DNA of 35,600 bases from an uncultured Prevotella sp. (GCA_934190685.1 CAKPTK010000006.1:1-35600), one strand, 5' to 3'. Counted from the first letter of the stretch, positions 17,643-25,464 are shown. The notes: a model not told the origin generated them from the sequence alone. A program made the numbers and translations.

Positions 17643-17657
17643 TAGTGCCGATTTTAT

Positions 17658-17688
17658 TTTGTATTGTCTTTGATTTGCATTACCTTTG
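17658..17688 (+). promoter_or_regulatory. Promoter of the 225-aa gene
   Basis: TTTG (17658-17661), a 19-base spacer and TACCTTTG (17681-17688) match the Bacteroidetes promoter. It is part of a 37-base segment (17652-17688) almost identical to the promoter at 35524-35560. Confidence 0.8.
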
Positions 17689-17732
17689 TCGAAGTACTAA
17701 AGCATACTATTTGTTAATCGGAGGACTTTATC

Positions 17733-18410
17733 ATGAAAAAGATAACTGTTGAGAATTTTGATGCTGAATATGAAGATTCGATTGAACAGCAGCAAATCGA
17801 TAAGTTCGTGTGTGACGAGATGGGGCGGCAGATTCACCGCTATATCAAAGGCATGTCGGGGAGCAAGCAGATTATGCTCAAATTCGAGGAACAATTGTCT
17901 TCTCTGACCGTTCCCCAGAAGGAGGATGCCATTGCCCGATACATCGACTTGAACCGCAAGGCAATCAGTGGACTGGACTTTAAAATCGTACTTACCCGTG
18001 CCATGGCAAACTATTGCGACACGTTTGATTATCTGTTGAAACTTGTGAACGATAAACGCAAGATGGTCTACTATCTTAATCGTATCAAGAGCAAATACCT
18101 TCAGTATCATACTGTATTTGAAGAAAAAGGCAAGTTCGGAATCAAAGACCATGCTGGGAAAATATTGATGAAACCAGAATACGATTTTCTTCGCACTGTC
18201 TACACCTATGTCGATGACCTGCAAGTGATGCCTATTATCGCACAGAAAAACGGGAAAATGGGATTGGTCTTGCCCGATTACCACGATACAGTGGTGGCGG
18301 ATTTTGTCTATGATGACATTTCCTTGCGGGATGAATATCCTTATTTCGAGGCGACAAAAGATGGGCTGACAGGATTGATAGACAAAGACTATAACTTTAT
18401 AAGACTATAA
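17733..18410 (+). CDS. Hypothetical protein with degenerate WG-like repeats
   Basis: A 225-residue cytoplasmic protein with no signal peptide or membrane segment. The N-terminal 130 residues are helical and acidic and of no family I recognise. From about 135 there are three degenerate units of WG-repeat type: KFGIKDHAGKILMKPEYDFL, KMGLVLPDYHDTVVADFVYD and LTGLIDKDYNFI. They resemble the repeats of WG/KWG proteins, although Trp is replaced by Phe, Met or Thr. It is a single gene between two convergent or divergent esterase genes, with its own strong promoter and a shared terminator. Function unknown. Confidence 0.75.
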   Translation: MKKITVENFDAEYEDSIEQQQIDKFVCDEMGRQIHRYIKGMSGSKQIMLKFEEQLSSLTVPQKEDAIARYIDLNRKAISGLDFKIVLTRAMANYCDTFDYLLKLVNDKRKMVYYLNRIKSKYLQYHTVFEEKGKFGIKDHAGKILMKPEYDFLRTVYTYVDDLQVMPIIAQKNGKMGLVLPDYHDTVVADFVYDDISLRDEYPYFEATKDGLTGLIDKDYNFIRL

Positions 18411-18419
18411 AAACACAAC

Positions 18420-18454
18420 AAAAGGAGTTGTCCACTGAAAGGGCAACTCCTTTT
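18420..18454. terminator. Bidirectional terminator
   Basis: AAAAGGAGTTG (18420-18430) and CAACTCCTTTT (18444-18454) form an 11-bp stem, extended by TCC/GGG to 14 pairs. T-rich sequence follows on both strands. It separates the convergent 225-aa gene and the second CE12-like gene. Confidence 0.85.
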
Positions 18455-18482
18455 ACTTATCAATATACTTTTCTTTTTCTGT

Positions 18483-19535
18483 TTATTTCACGATTTTCGC
18501 ATCATTTCTGAGCACCAGCTTGATTTTCTTGTCTTTGCTGATAACAGGCTTTTTCCAATTGCCCTTGCAAACGAGAATTGTTGTCTTCTTGCCGGTAGGT
18601 GCGGCGTTGACAGCTTCTTGTAAGTCGAAATAGTCCCCCTGTCCGTTGCTGGCAACCACCAAATCGTAATGGCGAATGTATTTCTTGAGTGCTGGTACTT
18701 CCTTGGCCACAGCGTCAGCCAACAAGGATGAAACGATTCTTGCACCATGTACATTATAGTGTGTGTTGTCTTTTCTTCCCTTGGGGATGGCTGGATTCTC
18801 ACCGGGCAGGTACCACATGTGTAATTTTCTGGATTCTACAGGACCCAAGCCTTGCTCCAAATCATGGGTGATTTTATTGGCGTCAACAAATGGCACGTTC
18901 ATCTCTTTGGCCACATTACGTGGAGAGAGCAGGTAAGCTCCGTGTGTGTCAACGAGGGTGTCGCCTTCCACAATCTTGCCACCGCCTGCGGCATTGGTTG
19001 TCTTGCGCAGGGCCTCGTCCTCTATGTCTTTGCCTGAAGTGGCTTTGAGATATTGTCCAGACTCATAGTAGAAGATTCTGCGAACGACAGCGTTGAACAA
19101 TACAGGGATTCCGCCACGTTCTCGAGTCTCACGAACAAACTTGCGCAAGTTCTCATCGAAGGTTGTTCCTGGGTCTGTGTGGCGGTCCGCCTTAGGCTTT
19201 TCGTCGTTGTGACCGAATTGGATAAACACATAGTCTCCGGGCTTGATACGGTCGAGTACAGCCTTCCATCTGCCCTCGTCGATAAACGATTTGGACGAGC
19301 GTCCGTTCAGAGCGTGGTTGTCTACTCGGACATCTTCTGAGAAGCAATCTTGCAGCATCATGCCCCATCCGCGTTCAAGGTTGCCGTTCTTGATGTCTTT
19401 GTTGGCCATCGTAGAGTCGCCGATGGTGAAGATGGTGATGGTTTTGTCTTTCTTGAAAGCGGAAAGACCGATGATGGCTATCAGTGCGATGGCCAGTGCC
19501 AACATCCCTTTGAATTTTTTATTGATTGTGTGCAT
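18483..19535 (-). CDS. CE12-like esterase with truncated CE8 (pectin methylesterase) tail
   Basis: A 350-residue secreted SGNH hydrolase. The N-terminus (about 1-26) is hydrophobic and acts as signal peptide or anchor. The catalytic residues are Ser41 in TIGDSTMAN, GHND at 108-111 and D256/H259 in KDNTHYNVHG, as in rhamnogalacturonan acetylesterases. Residues 290-350 (YDLVVASNGQGDYFDLQEAV, then a KKTTILVCKGNW strand) match only the first part of a family CE8 pectin methylesterase beta-helix. The protein then stops, without the CE8 catalytic Gln, Asp and Arg residues. The DNA after the stop leads straight into a terminator, with no further CE8 sequence. It follows gldH by 36 bases with no terminator, so it may be co-transcribed with the housekeeping cluster. 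Confidence 0.83.
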   Translation of the reverse strand: MHTINKKFKGMLALAIALIAIIGLSAFKKDKTITIFTIGDSTMANKDIKNGNLERGWGMMLQDCFSEDVRVDNHALNGRSSKSFIDEGRWKAVLDRIKPGDYVFIQFGHNDEKPKADRHTDPGTTFDENLRKFVRETRERGGIPVLFNAVVRRIFYYESGQYLKATSGKDIEDEALRKTTNAAGGGKIVEGDTLVDTHGAYLLSPRNVAKEMNVPFVDANKITHDLEQGLGPVESRKLHMWYLPGENPAIPKGRKDNTHYNVHGARIVSSLLADAVAKEVPALKKYIRHYDLVVASNGQGDYFDLQEAVNAAPTGKKTTILVCKGNWKKPVISKDKKIKLVLRNDAKIVK

Positions 19536-19571
19536 ATTAAAATAGGTGATTGTATGTTTACTGATGGTGTA

Positions 19572-20036
19572 TCAGTCATTGTGCTCCAACTTGATTCCCA
19601 CATTGATCACACCGGGCAATTCTTCTCGTCGCATGTTGTGTCTGATGGTTACATGGAGGGAGTCTCCTTTTTCCAGTTGCAACTCTTTGATGGGAAATCT
19701 TGTTTGGTAGAAGTTGACACCTTGCCCCACAGGTTTTCCTGTTTTGTTGATTGTCGGGCAAGTGATGGTGTCGTTTTGTGTGATGTGTCGGTTGGGAATT
19801 GTTGTGCTCACGATGAGCGTGATGCTCATGAAGGGAAAGGCTCCGTTGATGCGGAGTCCTCCTTCCATGTTGTAGGTCCCTGTTGTGTCTACAGGCGAAA
19901 TGTCAAAATGCAGAGAATCCGCCTTGTTCCATCCCGCCACGGGTGTATCGTCATACCTGTCATAGACCACCCTGCTGTCACATGCGGTGATGAGGATGGT
20001 GATGAGGATGGCGATAAACAACTTACTTCTTCTCAT
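19572..20036 (-). CDS. gldH: Gliding-motility-type lipoprotein GldH
   Basis: A 154-residue lipoprotein with signal MRRSKLFIAILITILITAC (Cys19). The body has the conserved VVYDRY...GWNKADSLHFDI start, TYNMEGGLRINGAFPF and a C-terminal beta strand pair (GVINVGIKLEHND). In gliding Bacteroidetes GldH supports motility and secretion. Non-gliding Bacteroidales keep it in the same context with unclear function. The start at 20036 is set by the lipoprotein signal; the longer in-frame extension to 20348 is a shadow of the basic tail of the preceding gene. It overlaps that gene by 14 bases. Confidence 0.9.
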   Translation of the reverse strand: MRRSKLFIAILITILITACDSRVVYDRYDDTPVAGWNKADSLHFDISPVDTTGTYNMEGGLRINGAFPFMSITLIVSTTIPNRHITQNDTITCPTINKTGKPVGQGVNFYQTRFPIKELQLEKGDSLHVTIRHNMRREELPGVINVGIKLEHND

Positions 20037-21378
20037 CTCCTTGTTGTTTGTTCTCCATTTGTCCGCCCTCGTTCTTGTTTGTCTGTCGAGGTTGACGTGG
20101 TTTCCCACCTTGGCGTTGAGACCGTTGTTGGTTGTTTGGGCGGCCTTGGCGTTCGCCTCTTTGACGGTTGTTGGGTCTTGGCTGATTGCCTTGCTGTTGT
20201 CCGTTTTGTTTTGGAGTCTTTTCTTGTTTCTCCGCAACGGGTGCGTTCTCTTGTCTGTTGCGGTTCTCCTGCTTGTTCTGGCGTGCAGGTTTCTTCTTCT
20301 TTTTCTTCTTGTCAAAGCGGGTGATGCTCTCGCCGGCAAGCAAGTCAACAGGTTTCTGTGGCTCTTTTATCTTTCCGTCTTCTTCAAGGGAGAGTGGCTT
20401 TTCGCCTTGCTTGTTCATCTCGATGATTTCCATCGCCCTTTTGTTGCTGATGGTTTCCAGATTGGCGGCAAGGTTCTTGTCTGTGGAGTAGGTCACCAAA
20501 CCAGCCAATATGTCTGTTTTGAACAAATAGTAATCATTGTCTTTAGTTTGCAGGATAATTTCCTTGCTCGGCATTTTCCGGCTGGCTTCCACATATTGGT
20601 CTACCTCATAGTTGAGACAACATTTCAGTTTTGCACACATGCCTGCCAACTTCTGAGGATTGAGTGAAATGTCTTGGAAACGTGCGGCATTGGTGCTGAC
20701 ACTCACGAAGTTCTTCATCCAAGTGGCACAGCAAAGCTCTCTGCCGCAGGGGCCAGTTCCGCCAATGCGTCCTGCCTCTTGGCGTGCACCGATCTGTTTC
20801 ATCTCGATTCTCACATGGAATGTCTCTGCCAACACTTTGATGAGCTGTCTGAAGTCCACGCGCTCGTCTGCGATGTAATAGAAAATGGCCTTGTTGCCGT
20901 CTCCTTGATACTCCACGTCGCCGATTTTCATCTGCAATCCCAAATCCTTGGCAATCTGTCGGCTTTGAATCATGGTGCCTTGTTCGCGGCTTTTGGCTTC
21001 ATGATATTTATCCATGTCCACCTGTTTGGCCAGTCTGTAGATGCGCTTGATGTCATCGGCACTGCGAAGGTTGGCTTTTTTTATTTGCAGTTTCACCAAC
21101 TCTCCCGTCAGCGTCACCACTCCGATATCGTGTCCAGGACTTGCTTCCACAGCCACGATGTCGCCTTTCTTGAGATCCAGTCCGTTTACGTTGTGGTAAT
21201 ATCCTTTGCGCGTGTTTTTGAACTGAACCTCCACGAGATCTGTGCTTTGAGCATTGCCAGGCACATCGGCAAGCCAGTCGTAGGTGTTCAGTTGGCGGTC
21301 TTGTCGGCCGCATCCTCTTTTGCAGAGTCCACGGTCGCAACCATTGCATATTTTGTATTTCAGATTCTTATAGTCCAT
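20023..21378 (-). CDS. ricT: PSP1-domain protein, RicT/YaaT homologue
   Basis: A 451-residue cytoplasmic protein with an N-terminal Cys cluster (C11, C14, C19, C23), a PSP1 domain, and the conserved GPCGRELCCATW and CAKLKCCLNYE motifs of RicT. In Bacillus RicT acts with RicA and RicF as an iron-sulphur complex affecting RNA processing; the role in Bacteroidetes is not settled. After about residue 350 comes a long disordered tail rich in Lys, Arg, Gln, Asn and Gly, beginning with a run of seven lysines and containing several RQG/RG steps. This could bind RNA. It lies 24 bases after holB and overlaps gldH by 14 bases. Confidence 0.88.
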   Translation of the reverse strand: MDYKNLKYKICNGCDRGLCKRGCGRQDRQLNTYDWLADVPGNAQSTDLVEVQFKNTRKGYYHNVNGLDLKKGDIVAVEASPGHDIGVVTLTGELVKLQIKKANLRSADDIKRIYRLAKQVDMDKYHEAKSREQGTMIQSRQIAKDLGLQMKIGDVEYQGDGNKAIFYYIADERVDFRQLIKVLAETFHVRIEMKQIGARQEAGRIGGTGPCGRELCCATWMKNFVSVSTNAARFQDISLNPQKLAGMCAKLKCCLNYEVDQYVEASRKMPSKEIILQTKDNDYYLFKTDILAGLVTYSTDKNLAANLETISNKRAMEIIEMNKQGEKPLSLEEDGKIKEPQKPVDLLAGESITRFDKKKKKKKPARQNKQENRNRQENAPVAEKQEKTPKQNGQQQGNQPRPNNRQRGERQGRPNNQQRSQRQGGKPRQPRQTNKNEGGQMENKQQGDEKK

Positions 21379-21402
21379 ATATGTTATTATATATAATGTA
21401 TA

Positions 21403-22542
21403 TTATTTTTGAATGAGTAGTAAAATCATTTTGAGAGCCAAGTCGAAGAACACAATCTTTCCGTTGGCATTCTGCGAGATGTCACGAAGGGCGCGTTGCA
21501 GCAGGCGGTTGATCATCAACACATTCGCTTCATTGATGAAGCGTGCGAAGTTCTTGGCGAATTTCTCCTCTTCCTGTGTCATGTAGCAGAGGTTGGGCTG
21601 ATGGAAGTTGTACATGAAATTCTCGCGTATCATCCGCTCAAAGTAGACAATCATGCGCTTTTGCTTTTCTCGGCCAAATTCCCCCACGGCATCGCTCCAT
21701 TTCTTCAAGTCGTGAATGTTGCGCATATAGGCATACCGCATAAGCATGATGAACATGTCGAGAAACATACGGTTCTCGTTGCCAGTGTCCAGTTCTTCCA
21801 AGGCTTTGTTCCAACTGCCGTTGGCCACTCGGGCGATGTTGTGTGCCGTCTCTGGGTCAATGCCTCTGCGCTCCACTAATGCATTCTCGATGGCTTCGGT
21901 GGAAATGGTCTTGATGTCTATGCGTTGAACACGGCTACGGATGGTGTCGAGCAATCTTTCCGGTGCTTCGCTTACCATGATGAACACTGTTCCCTGTGGT
22001 GGCTCTTCCAGCAACTTCAACAACTTGTTGGCACTTGTTTGGTTCATACGTTCCGGCAACCAGATGATGGAAATCTTGTAGCCTCCCTGACTTGACTTCA
22101 GGCTTAACTTCTTTGTGAGTTCATCGCTTTCCGCACCGGTGATGATGGCCTGTTGGTTGGCGGCGTTCATATATCCCATCCAATCGTCCAAAGTGAAATA
22201 GGCCGACTTGCAAATCATCGTGTGCCATTCCCTTGAATATTCGTCACTGATGGGCTGATGCTCACTGCTGGAGCCTGGTTGCTTGATGGTGGGGTAAGTG
22301 AAATGCAGATCGGGGTGCTCCCATTTACGCAGCATGATACATTGCTTGCAAGTGTCACAAACATTGTCTTCTTCGTTGTGTCGCTCGCAGAGCAGATAGG
22401 ATGCGAATGCCAGGGCAAGAGCCATTTTGCCCACTCCCGGTTTTCCGCAAAGCAGAATTCCTTGTGGCACGCGGTTCTCGCGTACCATCTGCCGGAAGCG
22501 TTGCTTGGCATCTTCTTGTCCTATTACCTCGCTGAATTTCAT
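21403..22542 (-). CDS. holB: DNA polymerase III delta-prime subunit
   Basis: A 379-residue AAA+ clamp-loader subunit. Walker A is GKPGVGKMALA (33-43). A zinc-type cluster of four Cys lies in CERHNEEDNVCDTCKQC. The arginine-finger region is SRVQRIDI near residue 208, after NKLLKLLEEPPQGTVFIMVS, the clamp-loader Walker B/SRC-like segment. The C-terminal helical collar domain is complete. It helps load the sliding clamp during replication. It follows metF by 7 bases and precedes the ricT-like gene by 24, a gene order often seen in Bacteroidales. Confidence 0.92.
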   Translation of the reverse strand: MKFSEVIGQEDAKQRFRQMVRENRVPQGILLCGKPGVGKMALALAFASYLLCERHNEEDNVCDTCKQCIMLRKWEHPDLHFTYPTIKQPGSSSEHQPISDEYSREWHTMICKSAYFTLDDWMGYMNAANQQAIITGAESDELTKKLSLKSSQGGYKISIIWLPERMNQTSANKLLKLLEEPPQGTVFIMVSEAPERLLDTIRSRVQRIDIKTISTEAIENALVERRGIDPETAHNIARVANGSWNKALEELDTGNENRMFLDMFIMLMRYAYMRNIHDLKKWSDAVGEFGREKQKRMIVYFERMIRENFMYNFHQPNLCYMTQEEEKFAKNFARFINEANVLMINRLLQRALRDISQNANGKIVFFDLALKMILLLIQK

Positions 22543-22549
22543 TTTCTGG

Positions 22550-23506
22550 TTATAAAAGTCTCTTGGTCACCTCGTATACAGAGTCGACAGCCGAAACAGT
22601 ATAGAAATGTATATTGTTGATACCTTGTTGATAAAGTTGCTTGCATTGTTCTGTTGCCCATTCTATGCCGAGCGATTTCGCATCCTCGTCGGTTTTACAC
22701 TTGAGTATCTCTTTGGCGAGTTCTTCGGGAATGTCGCAGTGGAAAGTCTTGGGTACTACGGTGAGCTGTGACAGTTTGGCAAAGGGCTTGATACCTGGTA
22801 CGATGGGGATTGTTATACCCGTCTCTCTTGCCCGTTTGACAAAATCGAAATATTTGTTGTTGTCATAGAACAGTTGTGTCACGGCATATTGGGCGCCAAG
22901 ATCTTGCTTTTCTTTGAGATACTTCAAGTCTTGTTCCAGATTGGGCGCTTCATCATGCTTCTCCGGATAGGCGGCAACACCGAAAGTAAAAGGTTTCCCT
23001 GGTTTCTTGATGGGTGTGCCGTCAAAGAACTTGCCCTCATTGAATTGCACCACTTGTTTGATGAGTTCCGTGGTATGGGCATATCCGTCGACTGTCGGGG
23101 TGAACATTCTGTCTTCTTTTGCCTTGTCTCCACGGAGCAGCAGCAGGTTGCTGATGCCCAGAAATTGAAGGTCGAGCAGTTCATACTCTATGTCATATTT
23201 CGACACACCGCTGCAGATGATATGTGGTATGACAGGGATATCATATCTGTTTTGTATGGCGGCGGCAATGGCGATTGTTCCCGGACGGCGGCGCACACGG
23301 AGTCTTTCAAGCAGACCATTCTCACGTTCGCGATAGACGAATTCACTGTGATGTGTGGTGATGTTGATGTAGATAGGCTTCAGTTCCTGCAATTTGTCTA
23401 TGGTAGAGAACAATCGTTCGGTGCCTGCACCTTTGAGCGGGGGAAGCACTTCAAATGAGAAATGCTTGCCGGATATTTTGTTGTTTAATATTTCTGCGAC
23501 ATTCAT
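22550..23506 (-). CDS. metF: 5,10-methylenetetrahydrofolate reductase
   Basis: A 318-residue cytoplasmic flavoprotein that reduces methylene-tetrahydrofolate to methyl-tetrahydrofolate for methionine synthesis. The TIM-barrel start SGKHFSFEVLPPLKGAGTE, the folate/FAD segment LLLRGDKAKED, the AAYPEKHDEAPN motif and QLFYDNNKYFDFV are all conserved. The start at 23506 gives the normal family N-terminus; an upstream frame to 23554 would read through the promoter. It is the first gene of the metF-holB-ricT-gldH cluster. Confidence 0.96.
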   Translation of the reverse strand: MNVAEILNNKISGKHFSFEVLPPLKGAGTERLFSTIDKLQELKPIYINITTHHSEFVYRERENGLLERLRVRRRPGTIAIAAAIQNRYDIPVIPHIICSGVSKYDIEYELLDLQFLGISNLLLLRGDKAKEDRMFTPTVDGYAHTTELIKQVVQFNEGKFFDGTPIKKPGKPFTFGVAAYPEKHDEAPNLEQDLKYLKEKQDLGAQYAVTQLFYDNNKYFDFVKRARETGITIPIVPGIKPFAKLSQLTVVPKTFHCDIPEELAKEILKCKTDEDAKSLGIEWATEQCKQLYQQGINNIHFYTVSAVDSVYEVTKRLL

Positions 23507-23524
23507 ACGCCATATCATTTTGTT

Positions 23525-23533
23525 GCAAAAGTA
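23525..23533 (-). promoter_or_regulatory. -7 element of the metF operon
   Basis: On the minus strand TACTTTTGC fits TAnnTTTG and lies about 19 bases before the metF ATG. The -33 box is weak. Confidence 0.6.
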
Positions 23534-23584
23534 CGAAAAAAATACCATATTCATTCATTTACTCGCACAAATCCTGCTGTAAAA

Positions 23585-23618
23585 GGGACAAAAGCTGTCG
23601 TTTGACAGTTTTTGTCTC
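23585..23618 (-). terminator. Intrinsic terminator downstream of the small protein gene
   Basis: The 15-base arm at 23585-23599 pairs with 23604-23618 around a GTTT loop, with two G-U pairs. On the minus strand the stem is followed by TTTTAC. It stands between the LRR/small-protein operon and metF and could work in both directions. Confidence 0.7.
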
Positions 23619-23636
23619 TTGATTGTCTTCATTTCC

Positions 23637-23693
23637 TTCGTATACGAACAACGGCACACATCGAAACCTTTTCGTTGTCGGTGTGTGCCGTTG
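23637..23693. repeat. Long stem-loop beside a 12-bp palindrome
   Basis: CAACGGCACACA (23649-23660) pairs exactly with TGTGTGCCGTTG (23682-23693), and pairing extends inward to about 16 bp. Immediately beside it, TTCGTATACGAA (23637-23648) is a perfect palindrome. It is the first hairpin after the small-protein stop at 23724. Confidence 0.65.
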
Positions 23694-23723
23694 TGGGTAA
23701 TGGCGCGTCAAAAATTCCGCTTG

Positions 23724-23915
23724 TCAGGACTCTGGCTTTTCAGCGTCTTCAGCTTCCTTATTTTCGAAATGGTAAAACAATAACTTGTTCGAACAACCTG
23801 TGCCGGGATTGTCTTTACCTCCCGTTCCGGGGTAATAACTACTGCCACTCATAATCGGACTCTCGGTGCTCGTGTGTACGATTGTAATATGGGGGGAGAT
23901 ATAATTTCTCTTCAT
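23724..23915 (-). CDS. Small hypothetical protein, 63 aa
   Basis: A 63-residue protein beginning MKRNYISPHITIVHTSTE, then a MSGSSYYPGTGG segment, then an acidic, Glu-rich end. It has no hydrophobic signal peptide. The start pattern (MK-x-x-YI-x-P...V...E...M-x-GS) recurs in small Prevotella and Bacteroides proteins as far as I recall; their function is not known to me. It begins 17 bases after the stop of the secreted LRR protein and so is very likely in the same operon, followed by strong hairpins. A coding role is supported by the operon placement and the family-like start. Confidence 0.62.
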   Translation of the reverse strand: MKRNYISPHITIVHTSTESPIMSGSSYYPGTGGKDNPGTGCSNKLLFYHFENKEAEDAEKPES

Positions 23916-23932
23916 TGCTTAATGCGGATTAA

Positions 23933-25405
23933 TTATTTGACAATCAATTTCTTGCCTCCCTGTATATACAGCCCCTTGGCGAGTCCTTCGGTGGAACCAG
24001 TCTGATTGACCAAACGACCGTCTATGGTATAAATGGTATTGGAAATCTTTGCGGATTGTTCCATGATGGTGTTTCGAATACCAGTGGTCCCTATGTCGCC
24101 AATGCTGATGCGGTTGATTTGGGCGGAGGTTGTGGGGTCTATCGTCAGATACATGCGGAAAGCGTTGAGCGTATTTCCGCTATGAGGACCGAATGAACCG
24201 TCACTGTTAAACGACCAAACGTTGTTGGTGTCAGTCACGGGAGTGAAACAACCATTATAAGTAATATTGACAGTATTGTTGACTTTCATGAATCCACTTT
24301 TTCCGTCCCAGTCGAGAATAGACATTTGGGTGGAACTCAACTCGGGTATTTTTTCGGGATAAAAAAATGAGGTGTTCATGAAACCTATTCTGCTCATACC
24401 GTCTTTGAACTTGACAAGCATGGGCGTTCCTGCAGGAATAGTATCATTTTCCCCATCAAACTCCTTTAGAATAAGGATGTATGTGTCTTTATCAGTGTTG
24501 TGTATAATCTGCCCTGTAGGTGTGGCAAATGTTTCTATATCGGGAAATTCGTTTCGGGCTATGCTGAAGGGCAGGCATAGCGTAAAATATTGCCTGGGAC
24601 TTTCGGATTTGCGATTGAGCACCACATATTGTGGCTCATATTCTGTATCCTCAAAACTACTCTTGTCTGTACCTATATCCTCATACAATTCTTTATAATC
24701 TTCTGAAATACGATCGGCATACTCTGACCATTGTTTTTTTAATGCGTATGACTGTCCATAGCGACAGGTGATATTTGTGACATTGTCTCCGAATGCGTTG
24801 TCTTCGATTTCCGGAAATTCTTTATAGAAATTGTAACTTACATCGATTATCTTCAATCCACTTCCTTCAAAGGCATTTTTTCTAAATACCCATCTGGTAC
24901 CACCGAAGGAAAATTTTTGAAGATTGAGCCTTACACTATTAGAGAATGGATTCTGGACATTGGTGCATGCGTTTTTAAAGGCACCACTTTCGACAATGAA
25001 TTCTGCGTCACCCTTGAATGTAATGCTTTGCAATTTAGTACACCCTTCAAAAGTGCCGCTTTGGATAGTGTAATGTCCGTATTTATATGTCGACTCTATG
25101 GTTAAATAATACAAATTGGTCAACCCTTTGAATGCGTTATCTACGATTCCTGCAACAGGCCATTTGCCAATTTTCGCAGGGATAGTGAGTCCATTGCTTA
25201 AATTAGCCTTTCCCGGTCCGGTTATGTATACGACATAAGTTACTCCATGGCCGTCTTCGTCAGACTCTTCATATTCGAGCTTTGATTCACTGTCTATTTT
25301 TTTCTGAGCCCAAATGTGGTTCGGCAATACTGTCAAGAAAAGAAACAGTATAGTGGGTAGAATATGCCCCCCTAGTTTCTTTGTTCGGAATGTCATTTTT
25401 ATCAT
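23933..25405 (-). CDS. Secreted BspA-type leucine-rich-repeat protein
   Basis: A 490-residue secreted protein with a signal peptide ending near HIWAQ (about residue 34). BspA/LRR_5-type repeats cover about 75-215 (IVDNAFKGLTNLYYLTIES, SGTFEGCTKLQSITFKG, SGAFKNACTN, RKNAFEGSGLKIIDVSY, IEDNAFGDNVTNI). A beta-rich region follows at about 250-450. The last 35 residues (IYTIDGRLVNQ...GLAKGLYIQGGKKLIVK) resemble a C-terminal sorting signal of type IX secretion. It is probably surface exposed and adhesive or host interacting, from what is known of BspA. A second ATG at codon 4 could be the start. A 63-residue gene follows in the operon. Confidence 0.82.
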   Translation of the reverse strand: MIKMTFRTKKLGGHILPTILFLFLTVLPNHIWAQKKIDSESKLEYEESDEDGHGVTYVVYITGPGKANLSNGLTIPAKIGKWPVAGIVDNAFKGLTNLYYLTIESTYKYGHYTIQSGTFEGCTKLQSITFKGDAEFIVESGAFKNACTNVQNPFSNSVRLNLQKFSFGGTRWVFRKNAFEGSGLKIIDVSYNFYKEFPEIEDNAFGDNVTNITCRYGQSYALKKQWSEYADRISEDYKELYEDIGTDKSSFEDTEYEPQYVVLNRKSESPRQYFTLCLPFSIARNEFPDIETFATPTGQIIHNTDKDTYILILKEFDGENDTIPAGTPMLVKFKDGMSRIGFMNTSFFYPEKIPELSSTQMSILDWDGKSGFMKVNNTVNITYNGCFTPVTDTNNVWSFNSDGSFGPHSGNTLNAFRMYLTIDPTTSAQINRISIGDIGTTGIRNTIMEQSAKISNTIYTIDGRLVNQTGSTEGLAKGLYIQGGKKLIVK

Positions 25406-25432
25406 ATTGCTTAATATTCAATTTTATACATC

Positions 25433-25464
25433 AGCAAAGATGATATATTTCTGCACGAGAACAA
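25433..25464 (-). promoter_or_regulatory. Promoter of the LRR-protein operon
   Basis: On the minus strand TTTG, a 19-base spacer and CATCTTTGC fit the Bacteroidetes promoter with one mismatch in the -7 box (CA for TA). The predicted leader is about 20 to 25 bases. Confidence 0.55.

Noticed and set aside
19350-20324. Plus-strand open frame of 324 codons
   Set aside because: It is antisense to three real genes (second CE12-like gene, gldH and the ricT tail) and its composition is that of a shadow.
20037-20348. N-terminal extension of GldH
   Set aside because: It is an out-of-frame reading of the basic ricT tail and would bury the lipoprotein signal.
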